Shown here one piece after another: positions 36,817-43,771 of a stretch of 49,023 nt of DNA. The notes below the pieces were generated by a model. The model was not told the DNA's origin. It was given only the letters and a program-made list of their open reading frames with translations, and did no database searches. Source of the DNA: Acidobacteriaceae bacterium (lineage in GTDB: Bacteria > Acidobacteriota > Terriglobia > Terriglobales > Acidobacteriaceae); contig PLSM01000116.1 in assembly GCA_003165075.1 (NCBI GenBank), positions 1 through 49,023 on the forward strand, given 5' to 3'. The position numbers and the translations under genes were made by a program. Numbering within the stretch: position 1 is the first letter of the stretch; each line of letters begins with the position of its first letter.

Positions 36817-37344
36817 CTACTGGGGCTCTTCAACGGGATAGCCCTTCGCGACCCAATCGTCGCCAAAGTTGCTGGCCAGGTAAAGCACCTTGACATGGGT
36901 AAAGCCCAGGTCGCGGAGACGATGGTATGCAGGGCCCACATTGGGGCAGCGGTTCCAGGGGCAACAACCGCAATAGAGGATGATGAGCCTGTCTTTAGGC
37001 GACGAGGCCACCGAGCTCTCAAGCAACTGCAACCCGGCGGGCTGGGAACCTGGGCCTGCATAGATGGAGCCGGGAATGTGCGCTTGAGAAAAAAAGATAC
37101 GCGAACCAACCTGGAGCACCAGCGGCCTGGCCGCAGCAGGAGCCCGGAGCAAGCGACTGAGAGCGTCGGGCTGGATCAATTGCGGCTGGGGTATGGAGTA
37201 GGCGCTGGCTGGCGACACTGCGCCGGAAAACTGCGCCCGAGCCTGAGGTGCGAGAACGAACGCTGCGAGAAGAACAAAAACCATGAGAGAGATCGCGAAC
37301 GTGCAAGATTCGCGACCCACGCAAAGACGTTTATGCTGTTTCAT
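36817..37344 (-). CDS. Exported rhodanese-like protein
   Basis: This 175-residue protein has a hydrophobic signal (about 15-38) and a rhodanese-type domain (about 60-165). The usual catalytic loop is replaced by a Cys-rich L-Y-C-G-C-C-P-W-N-R-C-P-N, containing four Cys residues. Rhodaneses transfer sulfane sulfur; the cluster suggests either that or metal binding. The phrase I-P-G-S-I-Y-A-G-P matches the family. The ATG at 37344 fits the signal peptide; an open frame further upstream is not protein-like. The TlpA-like gene follows 27 bp later, supporting a joint periplasmic redox role. Confidence 0.8.
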   Translation of the reverse strand: MKQHKRLCVGRESCTFAISLMVFVLLAAFVLAPQARAQFSGAVSPASAYSIPQPQLIQPDALSRLLRAPAAARPLVLQVGSRIFFSQAHIPGSIYAGPGSQPAGLQLLESSVASSPKDRLIILYCGCCPWNRCPNVGPAYHRLRDLGFTHVKVLYLASNFGDDWVAKGYPVEEPQ

Positions 37345-37494
37345 TTCATAGCACGTATAGCAGGACCGAGCGCAGGGATGCAAACCGCTGCGCCCTGCGC
37401 AGGTTTGGCCCGCTTCCGCTCTTGCGTTGCGCATTGATGGAGTGCTAAGGCAATGAATTCTTTGCAGAACCTTTATGTGCAAAGAAAGGTCGAC

Positions 37495-38289
37495 ATGGAA
37501 GAGAATAGAAGTGGATGGCTATCAAGCGGAATAGAGGGGCAATTGACACCGACAGAGATTCAAGTTCCCAAGTGGACTGCCGATGAGTTCGAACGGCTGG
37601 TTTTGAAAAGTAATCCCAAGGTTGCGGTCTTCGATTGCGATGGAACGCTGTGGAGCGGCGACTCGGGCTATGGCTTCATGGTGTGGACGCTGGAGCAGGG
37701 GCTGGTATCGCGCTCCACCAGCGACTGGATCGATACACGATACAGAGCCTATCTTGCCGGCACGGTAAGCGAGGTGCAGATCTGCGGCGAGATGGTGCAG
37801 ATTTACGCCGGTCTGCGCGAGCAGGAACTGCGCGCTGCCGCGGCAAAGTACTTTGACGAGTTTGTGCGCAGCCGCGTGTTTGCGGAGATGACCGCGCTGC
37901 TGGCGGTGCTGGACAAGGCCGGGGTGGAGATGTGGGCGGTGAGCTCGACCAACAGGTGGGTGGTGGCCGAAGGGGTGCGCGCCTACGGCATTCCCGACGA
38001 ACGGGTGCTGGCGGCGGAGGTAGCGGTGGAGGGCGGAATCATCACCGGCAAACTGTTGGATGTGCCCACCGACGAAGCCAAGGCTGCGGCGTTGACGCGG
38101 GCAGGACTGGCCCGCCCCGATGCGGTCTTTGGCAACTCCGTACACGACCTGGCCATGATGGAGATCGCGGCGAATGCGTTTCCGGTGAATCCGTCGCCGG
38201 CGCTGCTTGATGCGGCGGCAAAAAAAGGGTGGGGATACTTCAGGCCGCAGGCTGCGGAGGGCGTGGTAGCAGCGGTGGCCGGCGAGTAG
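37495..38289 (+). CDS. HAD-superfamily phosphatase (SerB-like)
   Basis: This 264-residue HAD hydrolase has the nucleophile motif V-F-D-C-D-G-T-L-W, a helical cap domain (about 50-115), motif II S-S-T-N (V-S-S-T-N-R), a Lys region (D-E-A-K) and motif IV G-N-S-V-H-D, where the usual GD is GN. It resembles HAD-IB phosphoserine phosphatase-like enzymes, but the substrate is unknown. The start at 37495 has AAAGG 5 nt upstream; an upstream ATG at 37453 is possible but has poorer spacing. It diverges from the rhodanese gene and stands alone. Confidence 0.85.
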   Translation: MEENRSGWLSSGIEGQLTPTEIQVPKWTADEFERLVLKSNPKVAVFDCDGTLWSGDSGYGFMVWTLEQGLVSRSTSDWIDTRYRAYLAGTVSEVQICGEMVQIYAGLREQELRAAAAKYFDEFVRSRVFAEMTALLAVLDKAGVEMWAVSSTNRWVVAEGVRAYGIPDERVLAAEVAVEGGIITGKLLDVPTDEAKAAALTRAGLARPDAVFGNSVHDLAMMEIAANAFPVNPSPALLDAAAKKGWGYFRPQAAEGVVAAVAGE

Positions 38290-38397
38290 AGACAGGTTTG
38301 CGGTAAGGCTGGAAAAAGGCGGTGGCTGGTGTTCACCCTGCCAAGTCGACCCAAATCACAGTGTGACTTGCACCTCTTTCAATGCGTTTACACTGGA

Positions 38398-38841
38398 ATG
38401 GTGGAAGAGGTCCAATCCAGTTCGAGCCCCAGGCCTCCGGGTCCAGCCCTGCGATTTGTGGCGGCGGCCCTGATTGTCCGCGGAGGCGAAGTCCTTATCT
38501 GCCAACGGCGTCCGGACCAGCCTATGGCGCTGCAATGGGAGTTTCCCGGGGGCAAGATCGAGCCCGGTGAGAGCCCGGAGCAGGCGTTGGCACGGGAACT
38601 GGACGAGGAGCTCGGAATCCGCGCCACCATCGGCGCGCGCGTAACGCATATTCGCCACAACTACCGCCATGGCGGCGCGGTGGACCTGCAGTTCTTTGCG
38701 GTGCACGAGTTTGCGGGAGAGCTGGAGAACCGCATCTTTCACCAGTTCCGCTGGGAACGGCTGGAAAACCTGCCCGGCTACGATTTTCTGGTGGCCGACC
38801 GTGGACTAATCAAGGATCTGGCCGCGGGAAAGCTGCTGTAA
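38398..38841 (+). CDS. MutT-like Nudix hydrolase
   Basis: This 147-residue Nudix protein has a complete Nudix box, G-K-I-E-P-G-E-S-P-E-Q-A-L-A-R-E-L-D-E-E-L-G-I (about 52-74). R-P-D-Q-P and W-E-F-P-G-G lie upstream of it, as in MutT/NudG (8-oxo-dGTP or CTP pyrophosphohydrolases that sanitise nucleotide pools). Length fits MutT. The ATG at 38398 is chosen as the first after the conserved region's linker; the ribosome site is weak. It is 108 bp downstream of the HAD gene on the same strand. Confidence 0.9.
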   Translation: MVEEVQSSSSPRPPGPALRFVAAALIVRGGEVLICQRRPDQPMALQWEFPGGKIEPGESPEQALARELDEELGIRATIGARVTHIRHNYRHGGAVDLQFFAVHEFAGELENRIFHQFRWERLENLPGYDFLVADRGLIKDLAAGKLL

Positions 38842-39011
38842 ATCTGCAAAATCCATGGGGCAGAGCGCAGTTAAAGGCCGCTTTTCCCATCAAAAATGGC
38901 TCAAAAACCGCGATTTTCAATGGATTTTGTTTACCTTTGAGATAACAGGGTGGCTTGTGCTCCATGGCTATATATGTCTGATTCAAATACTCTTACATCT
39001 ACAAAGAGGGC

Positions 39012-39042
39012 CCAAGAACGCCCCAGAATCGGGCATTCTTGG
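39012..39042. repeat. Intergenic hairpin 1
   Basis: Arms 39012-39023 and 39031-39042 pair at 11 of 12 positions around a 7-nt loop. The 3' arm runs directly into the G-rich tract. Confidence 0.6.
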
Positions 39043-39060
39043 GGGGAGGGGGGTGGGGGG
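39041..39060 (+). other. G-quadruplex-forming motif
   Basis: Three blocks of six G separated by single A and T bases, with another GGG about 13 bases on. This readily meets the four-run G3 rule because each block can supply two runs. It lies in an intergenic gap between a plus-strand gene and a convergent minus-strand gene. Confidence 0.6.
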
Positions 39061-39217
39061 TCTAGGTTGTCAGGGTTGCCCCCGACCCGGTTCAACCTCT
39101 CCCCTTCCCCTTGCTAACTCCTAGTGTGCGCCAATGGAGGGTCATTCTCTGCAAGAAGGGAGATCGGGAGTGCCGGGCTCACTGTCTTGTGCCCGGTCCA
39201 GGTTTGTGGGCTACCAC

Positions 39218-39242
39218 CCTTGAATCAAAAGGCGATTCAAGG
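39218..39242. repeat. Intergenic hairpin 2
   Basis: Perfect 9-bp arms (CCTTGAATC 39218-39226 and GATTCAAGG 39234-39242) enclose a 7-nt loop, and GGGGCACCCGG follows. The layout suggests a mobile or REP-like intergenic repeat unit. Confidence 0.6.
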
Positions 39243-39273
39243 AGGGGGCACCCGGCATTTTTGCGGCATTTAC

Positions 39274-39293
39274 GGCACGACTAAAGTCGTGCC
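39274..39293. repeat. Intergenic hairpin 3 (REP-like)
   Basis: Perfect 9-bp arms (GGCACGACT and AGTCGTGCC) flank a 2-nt centre. From memory, near-identical hairpins recur between genes in acidobacterial genomes; that recollection could not be checked here. Confidence 0.6.
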
Positions 39294-39360
39294 CTTTCAA
39301 AACATCGACTTATTCAGAGGCTCCCTAAATCGAGAACTCCATTCGAAACTGGGTGCTGCA

Positions 39361-40611
39361 TCAGTGGCCGGGCATCATGCCCCAGAGCATCACCATGGTC
39401 ATGCCGATGACGATGAGGCTGGTGCCCCATGCGATGACGTTCCAGAGGCGAGAGTTTTTGTGCTCGCCCATGAGGTCGGCGCGATTGATCAGCATCAGCA
39501 TGAGGATGATGACGACAGGAAGCAGGACGCCGTTCAGGACCTGGGAGAGGATGGCGACGTTCATCAACTGTGCGTCGGGTAGCAGCAGCACCGTGGCCGC
39601 GCCGCACACGATGAGCAGGGTGTAGAGCCAGTAGAAAAAGGGCGCTTCCTTGAAGGTGTGCTCCACGCCGGACTCGACGCCGAGGCCCTCGCACACCGTG
39701 TATGCGGTGGAAAGGGGCAGGATGGAGGCCGCGAAGAGCGAGGCATTGAAGAGGCCGAAGGCGAAGAGTAGAAAAGCGTAGTCGCCGGCTAGCGGACGCA
39801 TGGCTTCGGCGGCGTCCGCGGCCACCTGAATGGCGCCCATGCCATGAGTGAACAGGGTGGCGGCGCAAGCTACCACGATGAACCAGGCCACAATGTCAGT
39901 AAAGAAGCTGCCGATGATGACGTCGAGACGCGAGGCGGCGTAGTCCTTGACGCGAATTCCCTTCTCCACAATCGAGGACTGCAGGTAGAACTGCATCCAC
40001 GGAGCAATGGTGGTGCCGACCACGCCGATGGCCATGTACATGTAGGCCTTGTCGCTCCAGACCGAGCGCGGCGGCAGTTGCACGGTGGCGCGGATGGCCT
40101 CGCTCCAACTGGGCTGAGAGAGCACGCCGGCAAAGATGTAGGCGATATAGACGAGCGAAGCAACGAGGAAGATTTTCTCGGTGCTCTTATAGGTGCCACG
40201 CACCACCATGAACCAGACCAGGGCTGCGCACAAGGGCACGGAGATGAACTTGGTGAGGTGGAACAGGTGGAGCGAGCCGGCAATGCCGATGAATTCGGTG
40301 ACCACGTTGGTGTAGTTGACCACCACCAGGAGCACCATCAACACCACGGTGAGGCGGAGGCCGAACTCCTCGCGGATGAGGTCGCTGAGGCCCTTGCCGG
40401 TGACCACGCCCATGCGGGCGCACATCTCCTGCACCACGATGAGGGCGATGGTGATGGGAATCATGGTCCACAGCAGGGTGTAACCGTACTGTGCGCCAGC
40501 CTGAGAGTAGGTGAGGATACCGCCGGAGTCGTTATCGACGTTGGCGGTAATGAATCCGGGGCCGAGGACGGCCAGAAACAGAAGTATCCGGATTCTCCAG
40601 CGCTTCAACAT
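39361..40611 (-). CDS. Nramp-related metal transporter, NRMT-type signature
   Basis: This 416-residue inner-membrane SLC11/Nramp-fold protein has about 11 helices. The classical TM1 motif D-P-G-N reads D28-S-G-G31 (in V-D-N-D-S-G-G-I), and the TM6 motif M-P-H reads A202-P203-W204. To my knowledge, loss of the metal-binding Met and Asn, with Ala and Gly in their places, marks the NRMT group, shown in Eggerthella to carry Mg2+ as well as Mn2+. So magnesium or manganese uptake is predicted rather than iron. G-A-Q-Y-G-Y follows TM1 as in other Nramps. A PRC/MgtE_N/CBS protein is encoded 6 kb away. Confidence 0.85.
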   Translation of the reverse strand: MLKRWRIRILLFLAVLGPGFITANVDNDSGGILTYSQAGAQYGYTLLWTMIPITIALIVVQEMCARMGVVTGKGLSDLIREEFGLRLTVVLMVLLVVVNYTNVVTEFIGIAGSLHLFHLTKFISVPLCAALVWFMVVRGTYKSTEKIFLVASLVYIAYIFAGVLSQPSWSEAIRATVQLPPRSVWSDKAYMYMAIGVVGTTIAPWMQFYLQSSIVEKGIRVKDYAASRLDVIIGSFFTDIVAWFIVVACAATLFTHGMGAIQVAADAAEAMRPLAGDYAFLLFAFGLFNASLFAASILPLSTAYTVCEGLGVESGVEHTFKEAPFFYWLYTLLIVCGAATVLLLPDAQLMNVAILSQVLNGVLLPVVIILMLMLINRADLMGEHKNSRLWNVIAWGTSLIVIGMTMVMLWGMMPGH

Positions 40612-40774
40612 GCCCGCGGGTTCCTATGGTGGATTCATTCAGGTCTTTTCAAAAGTTTCCTCACTGACCATAACAGGCAAGGGGCGAAGTGCAAAACCCG
40701 GCGGGGAGCGGAATGGGGAGAGAAGCGAAGAAAGGCGATTGACGAATTATTGGTACCGTGGTATGTATGTATTT

Positions 40775-41050
40775 ATGTCACAAGGTAAGCAGGAATACCA
40801 ACCCGTGGAAGTCGAGCGCGTCCAGACCGGAGTCCGGCTGGAAAAGCGCATGCTGAAGGTGCTAAAGGCCATTGCCGAACAAAAGGACATGACCCTGGGC
40901 GATCTTCTGGAGGGAATCGTGCTGCATGCCTTCGAGGGAGAGGCGCCCTTCTCACCGCAAACACTGAAGGAGATTGAGCAGTTCAAGACGCTGTATGGAA
41001 TGACGCTGAAGGCGACCGACAGCCATCATCTGAAGGAACGCAAGCGATGA
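40775..41050 (+). CDS. Small conserved-looking protein of unknown function
   Basis: This 91-residue protein is highly charged: Y-Q-P-V-E-V-E-R-V-Q-T-G-V-R-L-E-K-R-M-L-K-V-L-K-A-I-A-E, then D-M-T-L-G-D-L-L-E-G-I-V-L-H-A-F-E-G. The pattern of a beta-strand-like start followed by two helices recalls ribbon-helix-helix DNA-binding proteins, though not decisively. In-frame starts at 40763 and 40775 are both possible; neither has a clear ribosome site. It is divergent from the Nramp gene and 86 bp ahead of the GH172 gene. Confidence 0.65.
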   Translation: MSQGKQEYQPVEVERVQTGVRLEKRMLKVLKAIAEQKDMTLGDLLEGIVLHAFEGEAPFSPQTLKEIEQFKTLYGMTLKATDSHHLKERKR

Positions 41051-41136
41051 GAAGAGATGGCCAGCAAGACTTGACAGGCCGCGGCGTACCCGGCTACAAC
41101 ACGCTTTCATTGCAAATCTGACAGGAGGCGTTTTGT

Positions 41137-42336
41137 ATGCATTCATCCGACCCGAATCAGACGTTCCCATCACGGCGCAAGATACTGGGCGCAATGGCAT
41201 CGGTAGCTGGGGTCTCGGCCGCCGGGGTATCAGCGTCCGCACTGCTGGGCCTGGACGCGGCCCACGCCGCGGCTGAGCCAAGTAGGACAAGCGGCGCGAT
41301 GGGAGCGCCTGCCGAAGCAGAGCACGCGGCGCCAGAACAACTGTTTGCCCAGTCGCGTTTGCGCGACTACAAGACGCGGCGCTCTTCAAGCTGGGACCGC
41401 ACGGGGGGCAACGCCGACGCGGTTCCAGTGGAACCGGGTGCGACGGCGACGCTGCTGGATGTGACCGGGGCGGGGGTGGTGACGCATATCTGGTTCACCA
41501 TCAGCTCAGAGGACCGCATGCACCTGAAGAACCTGGTCCTGCGAGCATGGTGGGATGGGGAAAGCGCGCCGTCGATCGAGGTTCCCATAGGGGACTTTTA
41601 CGGGCTCGGGCTGGGCGAGTACTTCACTTACCAATCGGCGCTGCTAGCCGTGGCGCCGATGAAAGCGCTGAATGCGTATTTCCAGATGCCGTTTGCCAGT
41701 GCGGCGAAAATTACGCTGACCAACGAAGGCAAGGTTCGCACCGACAGCCTCTACTTCGCTATCGACTACACGACGATCGCGAAATTGCCGGAGGGGCTGG
41801 GACGCTTTCACGCGCAGTATCGGCAAGCTGCGCCGTGCAGGAAATCTGCGAATACCAGCGGCAAGAACCTGAAGGGCGAGGATAACTACGTGTTTCTCGA
41901 AGCAACGGGCAAGGGACATTTTGTGGGTGTGACGCATGCCGTTGAACAGAACACGGACGGGTGGTTTGGCGAGGGCGACGACATGATGTTCATCGATGGC
42001 GATGCCCTGCCCACCATCAACGGAACGGGCACCGAGGACTACTACAACGGGGCGTGGGATTTTTACGGGCAGGCTTTCGCCAATATGCGGCAGGGTGCAC
42101 CGTACATTGTGGACCCGGAGCGGACGGGCGGGCGCTATTGCCTGTATCGCTGGCACATTGAAAGCCCCATCACATTCGAGAAGTCGATTCGGGTGACCAT
42201 CGAGCACGGCCATGCGAACGACCGTGCGGACAACTTCTATTCCACCGCGTATTGGTATCAGACGGAGCCGCATGCGGCGTTTCCGGGGTTACCGGCGCCG
42301 GAAGCTCGCGTTCCGAAGGTGGTTGTTGGAGGCTGA
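41137..42336 (+). CDS. Tat-exported DUF2961/GH172 protein
   Basis: This 399-residue protein starts with a twin-arginine signal (S-R-R-K-I-L-G-A-M near 12-20) and an Ala-rich hydrophobic segment. The body matches DUF2961, now glycoside hydrolase family GH172: W-F-T-I-S-S-E-D, E-V-P-I-G-D-F-Y-G-L-G-L-G-E-Y, F-I-D-G-D...N-G-T-G-T-E-D-Y-Y-N-G-A-W and R-W-H-I-E-S-P-I-T-F. GH172 members act on D-arabinan or difructose dianhydride; the exact substrate here is unknown. Export predicts action on an external or cell-wall glycan. No partner sugar genes adjoin. Confidence 0.88.
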   Translation: MHSSDPNQTFPSRRKILGAMASVAGVSAAGVSASALLGLDAAHAAAEPSRTSGAMGAPAEAEHAAPEQLFAQSRLRDYKTRRSSSWDRTGGNADAVPVEPGATATLLDVTGAGVVTHIWFTISSEDRMHLKNLVLRAWWDGESAPSIEVPIGDFYGLGLGEYFTYQSALLAVAPMKALNAYFQMPFASAAKITLTNEGKVRTDSLYFAIDYTTIAKLPEGLGRFHAQYRQAAPCRKSANTSGKNLKGEDNYVFLEATGKGHFVGVTHAVEQNTDGWFGEGDDMMFIDGDALPTINGTGTEDYYNGAWDFYGQAFANMRQGAPYIVDPERTGGRYCLYRWHIESPITFEKSIRVTIEHGHANDRADNFYSTAYWYQTEPHAAFPGLPAPEARVPKVVVGG

Positions 42337-42778
42337 GCGGGGAGCGTAGCGTTTGGGTTCCTGGAGTAACACCCCCCCTATTCTGAGGGTAAATTCTCTC
42401 TTTTCATGCGTTTACGGTAGGCGGTGCGCTCTAAAATATTGATTCCGAAGGAGTTCCCCGCAGAATATAGACGTTAAAGGAGTTAGGCTGCATTTTCGGG
42501 GTGCGGTCGGTTGTTTGCCTCACTAATTCAGGAAGACAAACGTATTCCGCGCCTGGACGTGCGGTGCTCCCCGCCCTTGCGATCAGCTTGTTGACGCTCG
42601 ACTCAATTCCCATTGTGCGCCGTATGCGGCTAATTCTCTGCATCAGGGCAGGCGCTCACAATATTTCGAAGGAGAGAGCATCGCCGGAGGAGGTGTCGCC
42701 TCCGGCCTTGTTGGTCTTTGGACTGGTTCCAAGAAGCGGCAGGGGAAGGATTCTCCGCAGAAATACAGAAGTGTTCAC

Positions 42779-42806
42779 TTGACAATCTATTCGTTTGGAA
42801 TAATAC
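42779..42806 (+). promoter_or_regulatory. Near-consensus sigma70 promoter of AHSA1-arsR operon
   Basis: TTGACA (42779-42784) and TAATAC (42801-42806) are separated by 16 bp, close to the bacterial housekeeping consensus. It lies 36 bp upstream of the AHSA1 start codon, implying a short leader. Confidence 0.7.
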
Positions 42807-42825
42807 TGAAGTTGTTGCTTCAGTA
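42804..42825. promoter_or_regulatory. ArsR-type operator candidate
   Basis: TACTGAAG and CTTCAGTA form a perfect 8-bp inverted repeat around a 6-bp centre, overlapping the -10 box and expected start of transcription. Placement is ideal for repression by the ArsR protein encoded second in the operon. Confidence 0.6.
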
Positions 42826-42841
42826 ATTACGAGAGGGAGTA

Positions 42842-43315
42842 ATGATGGAAGAGCGATCTGTGATTCACAGTTCATTCGTTGTCGAGCGCAGCTATCCGCA
42901 ACCGCCGGAGCGGGTGTTTGCGGCCTTTGCGCAGCCTGCACGCAAGCGCCGCTGGTATGCCGAAGGCGACCACGAGATCCAGGAATTCGAGATGGAGTTT
43001 CGCGTGGGAGGCGGCGAGCGCCTACGCTACCGCTTCAAGGAAGGCCACCCCATCGCGGGTTCCGAGATTTCGAATGAAAGCACCTATCAGGACATTGCGG
43101 CCGAAAGTCGCATTCTGATGACTTCGAAGATGTCTCTGAACGGAAAGCCCATCGTGGTGATGCTGGCGACGTTCGAGTTTCTGCCCGCGGAGACTGGGAC
43201 GGAGTTGATCCTCACCCATCAGGGGGCATACCTCGAGTGGCCGGACGGGCCCCGAATGATCGAAACCGGCTGGCAGGACCTGCTCGACCGCATGGCGCAC
43301 GAGCTCGCGAACTGA
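42842..43315 (+). CDS. AHSA1/SRPBCC-domain protein
   Basis: This 157-residue SRPBCC (Bet v1-like) protein of the AHSA1 group has V-V-E-R-S-Y-P-Q-P-P-E-R-V-F-A-A-F near the start and H-Q-G-A-Y...G-W-Q-D-L-L-D-R-M near the end. Members are hydrophobic-ligand binders often paired with ArsR regulators, of mostly unknown ligand. GAGGGAG precedes two adjacent ATGs. A strong promoter and operator lie just upstream, and the ArsR gene follows 23 bp later, so they form an operon. The order (AHSA1 first) is the reverse of the common arrangement. Confidence 0.88.
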   Translation: MMEERSVIHSSFVVERSYPQPPERVFAAFAQPARKRRWYAEGDHEIQEFEMEFRVGGGERLRYRFKEGHPIAGSEISNESTYQDIAAESRILMTSKMSLNGKPIVVMLATFEFLPAETGTELILTHQGAYLEWPDGPRMIETGWQDLLDRMAHELAN

Positions 43316-43338
43316 TTGGCTACTGAAAGGATCAGCCA

Positions 43339-43674
43339 TTGAAAAGGCCTGCCATTGATATTGACCGCTTGTTCCGCGCTCTGGGCGATCCCACGCGTAG
43401 GGCAATCCTGGACAGGTTGAGCGAGAGGCCGCAGTCGGTCTCCGGGTTGGCAGCGCCGCTGGGCATCACGGTCACTGCGGTCGCGCAGCATCTGCAAATA
43501 CTGGAAGAAAGCGGGCTGGTGCAGACCGAGAAGGTGGGGAGAGTGCGGACCTGCCGCATTGAGCCGGCTGGGTTTACGGCGCTGGAGCGATGGATTGGCG
43601 AGCACCGCACGGTGTGGGAGCGAAGGCTGGACCGGCTGGGCAATGTGCTGGCGGAAGATGACGACGTTAAATAG
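43339..43674 (+). CDS. ArsR-family winged-helix regulator
   Basis: This 111-residue regulator starts with TTG (AAAGGAT 7 nt upstream). It has the ArsR pattern I-D-R-L-F-R-A-L-G-D-P-T-R-R-A-I-L-D-R-L and a recognition helix region V-T-A-V-A-Q-H-L-Q-I-L-E-E-S-G-L-V. No metal-binding Cys motif (such as C-V-C) is present, so it is probably not an arsenic sensor. Pairing with an AHSA1 gene and an inverted repeat on the operon promoter supports autoregulation. Confidence 0.88.
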   Translation: MKRPAIDIDRLFRALGDPTRRAILDRLSERPQSVSGLAAPLGITVTAVAQHLQILEESGLVQTEKVGRVRTCRIEPAGFTALERWIGEHRTVWERRLDRLGNVLAEDDDVK

Positions 43675-43698
43675 GTGTGGCAACGTGTACGAGGAAAG

Positions 43699-43734
43699 AA
43701 AAGGCGGAGTCCTTGTAGAAGGAATCCGCCTTTC
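43699..43734. terminator. Bidirectional terminator hairpin
   Basis: Arms 43700-43714 and 43719-43733 pair at 14 of 15 positions around a 4-nt loop, with A and T runs at the two ends. It lies between the convergent arsR and nitronate monooxygenase-like genes. Confidence 0.8.
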
Positions 43735-43771
43735 CGTCGCTTAAAGCCAATACCTTGCGCTGAATCCAAGC

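Larger units (their letters stand above)
38842..39360. other. Repeat-rich gap with hairpins and G-quadruplex motif
   Basis: About 0.5 kb without a supported gene; an 89-codon open frame near 38855 ends in low-complexity sequence and is not convincing. The region holds three strong hairpins (39012-39042, 39218-39242, 39274-39293) and a run of three G6 blocks separated by single bases (39041-39060). The layout resembles short dispersed intergenic repeats found in many bacteria. Confidence 0.55.
42337..42841. other. Gap upstream of the AHSA1-ArsR operon
   Basis: About 0.5 kb without a supported gene; two overlapping open frames of 70 and 93 codons lack protein-like features. The last 65 bp hold a near-consensus promoter and an inverted repeat (listed separately). 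A short stretch at about 42440-42475 (GAAGGAGTTCCCCGCAGAAT) is echoed imperfectly at 42745-42770, suggesting a decayed duplication. Confidence 0.45.

Noticed and set aside
38855..39124. An 89-codon open frame downstream of the Nudix gene
   Set aside because: Weak start, ends through the G-rich tract and low-complexity sequence; no protein-like conservation pattern visible.
39844..40788. A 314-codon plus-strand open frame, His/Asp-rich
   Set aside because: Antisense to the Nramp-related gene; composition is the mirror of membrane codons, not a real metal-binding protein.
42501..42782. A 93-codon open frame upstream of the AHSA1 gene
   Set aside because: Overlaps a minus-strand frame of equal quality and runs into the promoter; no ribosome site.
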